This document shows, piece after piece, positions 1 to 5,574 of a stretch of 5,574 nt of DNA (position 1 is its first letter; the number at the start of each line of letters is the position of its first letter). The notes under the pieces were generated by a model that made no database searches, was not told the DNA's origin, and saw only the letters and a program-made list of their open reading frames with translations. Source of the DNA: Bacteroidales bacterium (GTDB lineage: Bacteria; Bacteroidota; Bacteroidia; Bacteroidales; UBA932). The translations under genes were made by a program, and so were the position numbers. The stretch lies in NCBI GenBank assembly GCA_017383945.1, contig JAFNUQ010000156.1, positions 1-5,574 of the forward strand. Direction: 5' to 3'.

Positions 1-56
1 CCTTCGCCCGAGATGGTTATCAATGATTTTTTTCAAGAAATTCCACCTAGATCCAC

Positions 57-614
57 CTACACCAAGGGCACCAAATGTGTTTTTATCTCAGGAAAGGTTG
101 GAAGATGTTTTCCAGGGTACCTTATTCCTTGTCCGGGATAGTGCAGATTGAATTCGTCATAACAATTAACCATCTCATCTTCTGTTGCAAACATCCCTTG
201 TGTCAGAACTATCTCTTGCTCTGTGAGAGCTTCAAATTCTGTCTGCTCCAAGGCTTCATAACCTTGGCATATCTCTTCTGTGATAAAGAAACTCTCCGCA
301 CCATCTGCGCGAGGAGAAAGATACTTCACTTCTCCCATCATCGTGCGCATCAATCGCGACACATGGAAGTCCGGATTAACCAGAATCTTGCGATACCCAC
401 GTAATTTCTGCGCCCAGAATCCACCCAGAGACAAGCCCACAATCAGATCTGGCTGCTCAACCCGGCAGATTTCCTGAAGCATCGTCAAAGCTTCCTGCGG
501 ATCAATAGGCACATCAGGAGCTATGACCTCGCAGGGTTTGAGGAGTATCCTCAGCGAGGAGGCCATCTTGTATGCACCCGAAGATGCCAGTCCGTGGATA
601 AAAAGTATGCGCAT
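57..614 (-). CDS. YqiA/YcfP-type alpha/beta-hydrolase (small esterase)
   Basis: A complete 185-residue protein, close to the usual length of about 190 for the YqiA/UPF0227 group of small cytoplasmic serine esterases. The N-terminal strand runs into His7-Gly8, the usual oxyanion-hole position. The nucleophile elbow is GLSLGG at residues 60-65, with Ser62 as the likely nucleophile. An acidic cluster at 145-147 (Glu-Asp-Glu) supplies the triad acid, and His170 in PGKH is the likely catalytic histidine. There is no signal peptide or membrane segment. The start is the ATG at 614-612, which places the first beta strand at residue 2; no Shine-Dalgarno sequence precedes it, only an AT-rich stretch. 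The stop is TAG. E. coli YqiA acts on short-chain esters and CoA thioesters in vitro; the substrate here cannot be read from sequence. It lies 113 nt behind the isomerase gene, past a strong hairpin, so it may be distal in that operon or expressed separately. The family call is firm; the physiological role is unknown. Confidence 0.88.
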   Translation of the reverse strand: MRILFIHGLASSGAYKMASSLRILLKPCEVIAPDVPIDPQEALTMLQEICRVEQPDLIVGLSLGGFWAQKLRGYRKILVNPDFHVSRLMRTMMGEVKYLSPRADGAESFFITEEICQGYEALEQTEFEALTEQEIVLTQGMFATEDEMVNCYDEFNLHYPGQGIRYPGKHLPTFPEIKTHLVPLV

Positions 615-727
615 AGTACTTTAATAATTAAGAAGGGATGTGTCTCGCGACAGATCCCTTCAGCAATTCTAACCTAAAATTAAACCTATGAAAAAACTAT
701 TCACGGCATTCTCTACAAGAATCATTC
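615..727. other. 113-nt intergenic spacer
   Basis: This is the only sizeable non-coding gap between complete genes here. Read on the minus strand it holds, in order, an AT-rich segment with a T6 run, a strong hairpin (633-660) and an AT-rich leader of 18 nt before the hydrolase ATG. The leader contains a small palindrome, TTAATTATTAA (621-631). I see no convincing promoter, no ordinary Shine-Dalgarno sequence and no short ORF I would defend. Confidence 0.7.
633..660 (-). other. Intercistronic hairpin with GCGA (GNRA-type) loop
   Basis: On the minus strand AAGGGAT pairs perfectly with ATCCCTT (7 bp). After a single C-C mismatch, TGTC pairs with GACA (4 bp), closing a GCGA loop, which fits the stable GNRA tetraloop rule. 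All 28 nt take part. The stem ends 18 nt before the hydrolase ATG and lies 67 nt past the isomerase stop. What follows is CTTAATTATT, not a clean U-tract, so it is at best a weak intrinsic terminator. Other roles are a 3'-end stabiliser for the upstream mRNA, a processing site, or a leader structure affecting hydrolase translation. In the plus direction the sequence after the stem is not T-rich and the loop would be TCGC, so the minus strand is the likelier functional sense. The structure is seen directly; the role is inference. Confidence 0.6.
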
Positions 728-1423
728 CTACTGATTTTCAGCAAGTTTGATTGTTACAATCTTTACATCCTGAAGAGGACAGTCTCTTCCATTGGTCTCA
801 ACGGTGGCAATCTTCTGTATCACGTCAAAACCCTCAACAGTCTCTCCGAAGACGGTATAATCGCCGTCAAGAGAAGCGCAAGTTGCAGGATCCTGCACGA
901 TATAGAACTGAGAACCTGATGACTCCTTGAGAGGATTAGCGGGATCCCCTCTACGAGCTGCGGCAAGAGCGCCCAGTTTGTGTGTATACTCAGGGATGAA
1001 TTCAGCTGGCACTGTATAACCAGGGCCACCTGTACCAAAGCGGTTGGCATTTGCAGGATCCTTGGTAAGAGGATCACCTGTCTGAATCATAAAGCCATCA
1101 ATTACTCGGTGGAAAAGGATTCCATCATAGAACTTCTCAAGAGCGAGACGAGCAAAATTTTCTCTGTGCTTTGGAGTTTTTGAATAAAGCTTAACCTTGA
1201 TGACACCCATCGTGGTAATGATGTCAAACACAGGCTCAGCTGGTAAATTAGCAATAGTCTCTGCGGTCTGCTTTGCTAATTCTGCTGCTGCAACTGAATC
1301 AGCAGCTGCCTTTGCTGCAGCTTCGGCTGCTGCCTGGGCTGCTTTTTTCTCAGAATTTCCACAGCTGCTCACAAGTGCAATAGCACCGATGCAGCAAACG
1401 ATAATAGTAAGAATGCGTTTCAT
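728..1423 (-). CDS. Cyclophilin-type peptidyl-prolyl cis-trans isomerase, lipoprotein
   Basis: Catalyses cis-trans isomerisation of X-Pro bonds in exported proteins. The 231-residue protein has a type II signal: Lys2-Arg3, a hydrophobic stretch to about residue 18, and lipobox VSSC with Cys21 as the lipidated residue. Residues 25-58 are an Ala-rich, Lys/Glu-dotted linker, probably helical, holding the domain off the membrane. The cyclophilin domain covers about 63-229. Catalytic-type residues are present: FHRV at 104-107 (Arg106, matching human CypA Arg55), FMIQTGDP at 111-118 (Gln114), GSQFYI at 170-175 (Gln172, Phe173) and the VFG block at 191-193. The position of CypA Trp121 is Ser184, before LDG, which suggests poor cyclosporin binding. 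The start is the ATG at 1423-1421, 11 nt after the flippase stop, with an A-rich leader and no Shine-Dalgarno sequence; it gives an intact signal peptide. The final membrane (inner or outer) is not clear. Its neighbours point to an operon of envelope proteins. Confidence 0.93.
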   Translation of the reverse strand: MKRILTIIVCCIGAIALVSSCGNSEKKAAQAAAEAAAKAAADSVAAAELAKQTAETIANLPAEPVFDIITTMGVIKVKLYSKTPKHRENFARLALEKFYDGILFHRVIDGFMIQTGDPLTKDPANANRFGTGGPGYTVPAEFIPEYTHKLGALAAARRGDPANPLKESSGSQFYIVQDPATCASLDGDYTVFGETVEGFDVIQKIATVETNGRDCPLQDVKIVTIKLAENQ

Positions 1424-1434
1424 TTTCTATAAGT

Positions 1435-2895
1435 TTATTTTTCCTGTTTTCTTTTAATCAACCTGCGCCATACAGCAAAACAATAAACTATCAGAAGGAT
1501 AGTATTGATTGTCAGCTCCAAAATCTGCGCAACATCGCAAAAATGCACAATAATCTTTGAAAGTGCAAGAAGAATCAGCGCCAAAATCGCAAAAAAGAAT
1601 ATTTCGCGCCAGTCATACTGCACAGGATATCGTTTCCTTCCTATAAAATAGCTCAAAAGCATAGATGTTCCGTAGCCGGCAAATCCACCCCACGCACATG
1701 CATAGTACCCGATTTTAGGAACAAATATCACATTTATGGCTATCATTACAGCTGCACCGACAGCACTGATGACTGCACCCCACCAGGTCTGGTCACTTAG
1801 CTTATACCAGAATGACAGGTTGAAGTAGACTCCCATAAAGATCTCTGCCGCCATAACAATCGGCACCACTTCCAGTCCTGACCAATAATCTGGGGCTACA
1901 AAGTGCTTGAGCAAAGGCATATAAAACACCACCGCCATAAAAGCCATAACGGTAAAAACGATGAAATATTTCATACCGTCTGCCAATGTAGCCGGGCTAT
2001 TCTTATCCTTGCTATCTGCAAAGACGATAGGCTCGTAGGCATAGCGGAAGGCCTGTGTGAGAAGGGCCATAATCATAGCGATCTTGACACAGCCTCCATA
2101 GATTCCCAGCTGCACCTGACCTTCTGCCCCAGGCATCAGGAGAGGAAAGATCATCTTATCTGCTACCTGATTGAGTATTCCCACCAGACTAAGCAAGAGC
2201 AGAGGGAACGAGTATTTCAGCATCCTCTTAGCCAAATCTTTATCAAATCCGTAGCTGATTCCTCTGATTTCCGGTATAAAAAGCAGCGTAACCACCGAAG
2301 TGCAGAGAAGATTTGCAAAAAAGATCAAGCCCACACCTCCATCAAGTCGGGCAAAGAGCGTTGCCAAATGCGGCATATCCTTGAATACCAAGAAGATGAG
2401 CAGGTTGAGCAGAATGCTTGGGATAATGAAGGCAAACTTCAGAAGCATAAACCTAAACGGCCTATGCTGCTGACGCAGACGCGAGAACATTATCGCCTGA
2501 AATGCATCCAGAGCTGTTATGATGGCAAAGCACGAGATATATTCAGGATGCGAAGCATATCCAAGAGCCTCACTGATAGGATCAAGGAAGCAGAACACCA
2601 GCAGCAAGAAGGCCAGCGACACCCCACCCACAAGGCGCAAGGCATTGCTATACACCATCTTGCCATCCTCGTCCTTTCTGGAGGCAAACCTAAACAGCGT
2701 CGTCTCCATACCAAAAGTCAAGAGTGCAAGGAAAAATGCAGTATAGGCATAAAGGTTGGTCACAATACCATAACCACCACTCTCTGCAGAGATGGCATAG
2801 GTATAGACCGGCACCAGCAGGTAGTTCAGAAACCTACCTACTATACTGCTAAGGCCATAAATAGCCGTATCCTTGACCAGTGACCTAAGGTTCAT
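1435..2895 (-). CDS. Polysaccharide/lipid-linked sugar flippase (Wzx-like, MOP/MATE superfamily)
   Basis: A complete 486-residue inner-membrane protein, the usual length for Wzx/polysaccharide-synthesis flippases, which move undecaprenyl-linked sugar units to the periplasmic face. About 12-14 hydrophobic segments are visible: roughly 10-35, 45-65, 85-105, 118-138, 150-172, 186-208, 228-250, 265-285, 310-330, 343-362, 372-392, 396-418, 430-450 and 458-476. Family-like landmarks are the first helix leading to Leu-Val-Pro-Val-Tyr (27-31), FGMETTLFRF (61-70), the Asn242-Gln243 to Asp246-Lys247 region in helix 7, LGIYGG (263-268) with AYEPIVF (286-292), and the NLSFWYKL segment (359-366). The C-terminus is basic (RRLIKRKQEK), fitting a cytoplasmic tail. 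The start ATG overlaps the OPT stop as TAATG, with AAGGA 9 nt upstream. No glycosyltransferase, polymerase or other polysaccharide gene is in the window, so the substrate (capsule, O-antigen, exopolysaccharide or other) cannot be assigned. A lipid II-type or other MOP exporter remains possible. Confidence 0.85.
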   Translation of the reverse strand: MNLRSLVKDTAIYGLSSIVGRFLNYLLVPVYTYAISAESGGYGIVTNLYAYTAFFLALLTFGMETTLFRFASRKDEDGKMVYSNALRLVGGVSLAFLLLVFCFLDPISEALGYASHPEYISCFAIITALDAFQAIMFSRLRQQHRPFRFMLLKFAFIIPSILLNLLIFLVFKDMPHLATLFARLDGGVGLIFFANLLCTSVVTLLFIPEIRGISYGFDKDLAKRMLKYSFPLLLLSLVGILNQVADKMIFPLLMPGAEGQVQLGIYGGCVKIAMIMALLTQAFRYAYEPIVFADSKDKNSPATLADGMKYFIVFTVMAFMAVVFYMPLLKHFVAPDYWSGLEVVPIVMAAEIFMGVYFNLSFWYKLSDQTWWGAVISAVGAAVMIAINVIFVPKIGYYACAWGGFAGYGTSMLLSYFIGRKRYPVQYDWREIFFFAILALILLALSKIIVHFCDVAQILELTINTILLIVYCFAVWRRLIKRKQEK

Positions 2896-2897
2896 TA
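2893..2897 (-). promoter_or_regulatory. TAATG stop/start junction (translational coupling)
   Basis: The TAA stop of the OPT gene and the ATG of the flippase share one A. AAGGA at 2905-2909, inside the end of the OPT gene, lies 9 nt before the ATG and is a normally spaced Shine-Dalgarno sequence. Re-initiation by ribosomes finishing the OPT gene is the natural reading, and it fixes the flippase start. The sequence is seen directly; coupling is inferred from the arrangement. Confidence 0.75.
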
Positions 2898-4895
2898 TTG
2901 CTTATCCTTCTTCAGAGTAGCCAATATCATATAGGCGCAGATTGCGACAAGCGGCACGATTGCTATCATTTCCGCACCAGATGCAATTGCTCCTTCTGCA
3001 GGAGTATTCCATCCCTTGAGGTACCAATCCACATTGGCAAACTTGAGCACAGCAGAAACAACACCCATCAATGCACCTCCGGCAATAAATCCGCTGGCGA
3101 TGAGGGTTCCTTTTTCCTGACGCGCTGCGTTGACTTCCTTATCCTTTGATCTGGTACTTACAAACCATGAGATTGCGCCACCGAGCAAGAGCGGGAGGTT
3201 CAAGTCAATAGGAATGAACATACCAAGGCAGAATGCCAATGCAGGAACTTTGAACACTGTCAGAAGGATGGCGAGCACAGCACCGATACCATAAAGCAGC
3301 CAAGGAGCGCTTCCGCCACTCATCATTGGCTGGATTACTGCAGCCATAGCATTTGCCTGAGGGGCAACAAGTGCGCCTTCTCCGACAAAGCCGTAGGTCT
3401 TGTTGAGAATCATCATCACGCCACCAACGGTTGCTGCGGCAACGGCGATGCCGACAAATTTCCAAGCTTGCTGCTTGCGAGGAGTATTTCCGATCCAGTA
3501 GCCAATCTTGAAGTCTGTAATCAAGCCACCGGCAGTAGAGAGTGCAGTACAAACCACACCACCGATGAGCATCGCAGCCACCATACCGGCATTACCCTTG
3601 AGACCCACAAGAACAAGAACCAAAGCAGTGATAATCAATGTTATAATTGTCATACCACTGACTGGGTTTGTACCCACGATTGCGATAGCATTGGCTGCTA
3701 CTGTAGTAAAGAGGAACGAAATCACTGCTACGATAATCAGTCCGATGAGTGCCTGCCAGATATTGTTTACAACTCCGCCAAGAGCAAAGAATGCAAACAC
3801 ACCAATCAGAGCAATAGCGATACCCCATACTACTGTTTTCATCGGAAGGTCGCTGTCTGTTCTTTCTACCTTCTCTACAGATCCTCCTTTGCGCTTCATT
3901 TCGCTTGCAGCAAGACCCACAGCGCTCTTGATCACACCTGCGCTCTTGATGATACCGATAATACCGGCGGTTGCAATACCACCGATACCGATATGACGTG
4001 CATATTGAGAGAATATCTGATCTGCAGACATTTCAGAGATGGTCTGGCTTAGACCTGTACCCATAAGATCAAGTACCTGACCGCCCCAGATGAGATTCAT
4101 GAGAGGTATTATCACAAGCCATACAAGGAAAGATCCACAGCAGATGATAAATGCATACTTGAGTCCCACAATATAACCAAGACCGAGCACAGCGGCACCC
4201 GTGTTGAGTTTTAGGACAAGTTTTGCCTTCTCGCTGATGACGTAGCCCCAATGAGTTACTGTTGTAGAGAGTGTCTCTGCCCAAGCACCAAAGGTAGCAA
4301 TCACAAAATCATAGATACCACCGATAAGGCCTGCAGTAAGAAGAGTCTTGGCGCTTTTACCGCCGCTCTCACCACTCACGAGCACCTGTGTAGTAGCTGT
4401 TGCCTCTGGGAATGGGAAATTTCCGTGCTGCTCCTTCACAAAATATTTGCGGAATGGAATCAGGAAAAGGATTCCAAGGAAACCGCCCAACATTGAGCTG
4501 AGGAACATCTGCCAAAAGTTGATTTCCAGGCCAAGGATATAGATTGCAGGAAGAGTGAAGATTGCACCAGCAACCACAACTCCTGAGCAAGATCCGATGC
4601 TCTGAATGATTACATTTTGACCAAGACCACCTTTCTTGCCAAGCGCACCGGTCATTCCGACTGCGATGATTGCGATTGGAATAGCAGCCTCAAAAACCTG
4701 ACCCACCTTGAGTCCAAGATATGCCGCTGCCGCTGAGAACAAAATCGTCATCAGCAAGCCCATTGTAACTGAATAAGGGGTTATCTCAAGCGGAGAATCA
4801 CTTGACTTCAGTAATGGAGAATACTTCTCCCCCGGCTTCAATGGCCTGTGGGCGTTCTCTGGTAATGAGAGATTTGGATTTTTGTTTTCTTTCAT
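2895..4895 (-). CDS. OPT family oligopeptide transporter
   Basis: A complete 666-residue inner-membrane protein of the oligopeptide transporter (OPT/YSL) superfamily. Characterised members are secondary importers of small peptides or metal chelates; the substrate here is not readable. Landmarks in order: cytoplasmic N-tail with LPENA (11-15) and LKPGE (19-23); first helix from about 42; YLGLKVGQVFEAAIP (59-73); HGNFPFPEATATTQVL (157-172), the FPEA-type family hallmark; GTNPVSGMT (408-416); GGLITDFKIGYWIGNTPRKQ (456-475), a second hallmark; APQANAMA (511-518); PALAFCLGMFIPIDLNLPLL (551-570); GTLIASGFIAGGALMGV (596-612). About 14-16 membrane segments are visible, as expected for the family. A charged loop at 333-352 separates the two halves. 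The C-terminus is LKKDKQ. The chosen ATG (4895-4893) lies 98 nt inside the upstream gene; it is kept because residues 11-23 match the N-terminal pattern I recall from Bacteroidales homologues. Met45, at the edge of the first helix, would lose that tail. It is coupled to the flippase gene by TAATG. Confidence 0.95.
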   Translation of the reverse strand: MKENKNPNLSLPENAHRPLKPGEKYSPLLKSSDSPLEITPYSVTMGLLMTILFSAAAAYLGLKVGQVFEAAIPIAIIAVGMTGALGKKGGLGQNVIIQSIGSCSGVVVAGAIFTLPAIYILGLEINFWQMFLSSMLGGFLGILFLIPFRKYFVKEQHGNFPFPEATATTQVLVSGESGGKSAKTLLTAGLIGGIYDFVIATFGAWAETLSTTVTHWGYVISEKAKLVLKLNTGAAVLGLGYIVGLKYAFIICCGSFLVWLVIIPLMNLIWGGQVLDLMGTGLSQTISEMSADQIFSQYARHIGIGGIATAGIIGIIKSAGVIKSAVGLAASEMKRKGGSVEKVERTDSDLPMKTVVWGIAIALIGVFAFFALGGVVNNIWQALIGLIIVAVISFLFTTVAANAIAIVGTNPVSGMTIITLIITALVLVLVGLKGNAGMVAAMLIGGVVCTALSTAGGLITDFKIGYWIGNTPRKQQAWKFVGIAVAAATVGGVMMILNKTYGFVGEGALVAPQANAMAAVIQPMMSGGSAPWLLYGIGAVLAILLTVFKVPALAFCLGMFIPIDLNLPLLLGGAISWFVSTRSKDKEVNAARQEKGTLIASGFIAGGALMGVVSAVLKFANVDWYLKGWNTPAEGAIASGAEMIAIVPLVAICAYMILATLKKDKQ

Positions 4896-5574
4896 CTTCC
4901 TCTTTCTTTTTGGTGTAATATTCTATATACTTGTCCAACAATTTCTTATCTCTCGCTTCCTGACGGGCCTGAGCTTTTGCCAGGCGGTCCGCCTTACGTT
5001 CTTCTTTGGCTGCTGCCTTCTCTGCTTTGGCGGCTGCCTTTGCAGCATCTCTTGCATCAAGCTCTGCCCAACGTGCATCTCTTCTTGCGATGCGCATCGC
5101 TCTGCGAAGCTCAGCCTTGCTCATATACTCTTCCTCTTGCTGCTGCTCTTCCTCCTTGACCGCGTCAGCCACAGCAGTCGTATCAACGACCGCAAGACTA
5201 TCCACTACAGCAACTCTCAAGCTATCAGCAATTTGCAACGAGTCAGGCATAGCAGACTTATCCACCCGGATACTATCCTCTTGCTGCTTCTGTGGTTGAG
5301 ATTTGCGCAATTTGGCAGCTTCAAGACCTTGCTTGATCTCCTGCATCAAGCCAGGGAAGAATCTATCTGTCTGTGAGTATATCGGTCTTGGAATCCTCAA
5401 GTATCTGCTTCTCTCCGAAGGTTTCAGATTGATAGTGGTAATATCGGTTTTTGACTTAGGACGATCATCCGGATTCCAATTAAACCCTTTGAGCACTCTC
5501 TCTTCTTCTGGCAACTGCACCACAGGATACGCATCATTTTTAGGGCTCTCAAAATAGTATACCCTATCTATATC
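4798..5574 (-). CDS. Unrecognised protein with Ala/Lys/Arg/Glu coiled coil, C-terminal part
   Basis: The frame stays open to the right edge, so the start is outside the window. The GTG at 5523 is an internal valine codon in a run that continues upstream without a break, not a credible start. The visible 258 residues, counted from the edge, have three parts. Residues 1-95 are a mixed, Pro/Tyr-containing segment with PSERSRYLRIPRP at 52-64, which looks folded. Residues 96-150 are a low-complexity acidic stretch with three DSL motifs (111, 118, 125) and a Glu/Gln run (141-149). Residues 151-235 are a highly charged Ala/Arg/Lys/Glu helix, very probably a coiled coil, ending in a basic tail and a short segment to TGA. 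No membrane segment is visible in this part. I do not recognise the family. DSL-rich linkers occur in envelope proteins of Bacteroidota, and the downstream genes are envelope genes, so an envelope role is a weak inference. Its last 32 codons overlap the OPT gene in another frame. Confidence 0.8.
   Translation of the reverse strand, partial: DIDRVYYFESPKNDAYPVVQLPEEERVLKGFNWNPDDRPKSKTDITTINLKPSERSRYLRIPRPIYSQTDRFFPGLMQEIKQGLEAAKLRKSQPQKQQEDSIRVDKSAMPDSLQIADSLRVAVVDSLAVVDTTAVADAVKEEEQQQEEEYMSKAELRRAMRIARRDARWAELDARDAAKAAAKAEKAAAKEERKADRLAKAQARQEARDKKLLDKYIEYYTKKKEEDERKQKSKSLITRERPQAIEAGGEVFSITEVK
4896..4910 (-). promoter_or_regulatory. Purine-rich putative ribosome-binding region of the OPT gene
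   Basis: On the minus strand the 15 bases before the OPT ATG are all A or G and contain GAGGA (4902-4898). Only 2 nt separate GAGGA from the ATG, shorter than the usual 5-9. The same bases encode the Lys/Glu-rich end of the upstream protein, so the purine bias may be only a coding effect. It gives modest support for the overlapping start. Confidence 0.35.

Noticed and set aside
1..56. A minus-strand frame open from a TGA at 90-88 to the left edge, with a possible TTG at 36-34 followed by Leu-Lys-Lys-type codons, suggesting the start of a next gene.
   Set aside because: Only about 12 codons remain after the TTG and there is no ATG. The other two minus-strand frames have stops here. This is too little to call a gene.
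1..141. A plus-strand frame open from the left edge to TAG at 139-141 that could be the end of a convergent gene.
   Set aside because: It would overlap the hydrolase C-terminus antisense by about 85 nt, including the conserved histidine region, and its translation shows no recognisable pattern.
681..688. TAGGTTTA on the minus strand, 7 of 8 matches to the Bacteroides -7 consensus TAnnTTTG, as a hydrolase promoter.
   Set aside because: No TTTG-like -33 element is at the proper distance; the nearest TTG is about 27 nt upstream. Chance matches are common in AT-rich spacers.
691..722. A minus-strand ATTCT/AGAAT mini-hairpin (708-722) followed by T6 (691-696), as an isomerase terminator.
   Set aside because: The stem is only 5 AT-rich pairs and the T-run starts 11 nt beyond it, which does not fit an intrinsic terminator.
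688..750. A 20-codon plus-strand ORF beginning Met-Lys-Lys-Leu-Phe in the spacer after the isomerase.
   Set aside because: It is short, runs antisense into the isomerase 3' end, has no ribosome-binding site or downstream partner, and is expected by chance.
1903..2883. A 326-codon plus-strand ORF antisense to the flippase gene.
   Set aside because: The product is His/Gln/Lys/Arg-rich with no domain pattern, while the minus strand gives a clean membrane protein. It is a shadow frame.
3468..4052. Long plus-strand frames opposite the OPT gene (also 3508-3996).
   Set aside because: Their Thr/Cys/His-rich or Ile/Pro/Ala-rich products are typical shadows of a hydrophobic gene; the OPT hallmarks lie on the minus strand.
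4990..5110. Repeated Ala/Lys/Glu codons as a DNA repeat array.
   Set aside because: The repetition is at protein level with varied codons; there is no regular nucleotide unit, so it is coding low complexity.
5521..5523. GTG as the start of the coiled-coil protein.
   Set aside because: The frame continues upstream for 17 sense codons to the window edge without a stop, so the gene is truncated by the window rather than starting here.

Overview
The window reads as a Bacteroidota chromosome fragment, most likely Bacteroidales. The grounds are an OPT transporter with the N-terminal Pro-Glu-Asn-Ala and Leu-Lys-Pro-Gly-Glu pattern I recall from that group, a cyclophilin lipoprotein, a DSL-rich envelope-type protein, and start codons mostly without a good Shine-Dalgarno sequence. 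This placement is inference. Base composition is moderate and looks even throughout. I see no tRNA, rRNA, IS element, CRISPR array or phage gene.

Every gene I support lies on the minus strand, so transcription runs from high to low coordinates. The order is: (1) the C-terminal 258 residues of an unrecognised protein with a charged Ala/Lys/Arg/Glu coiled coil, entering from the right edge; (2) a full-length OPT-family transporter whose start lies 98 nt inside gene 1; (3) a Wzx/MATE-like polysaccharide flippase joined to gene 2 by TAATG; (4) a cyclophilin-type peptidyl-prolyl isomerase lipoprotein 11 nt further on; (5) after a 113-nt spacer holding a strong hairpin with a GNRA-type tetraloop, a small YqiA-type alpha/beta-hydrolase. 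The last 56 bases hold no callable gene.

Genes 1 to 4 are so tightly packed that one transcript is very likely. Three of their products are envelope proteins: an inner-membrane importer, an inner-membrane lipid-linked sugar flippase and a periplasm-facing lipoprotein foldase. They are not steps of one known pathway, so this looks like a housekeeping cell-envelope operon. The hydrolase is either the distal gene of the same transcript, behind the hairpin, or a separate unit. No clearly new system is visible. The points most worth checking are the out-of-frame gene overlap, the hairpin, and the unrecognised coiled-coil protein.
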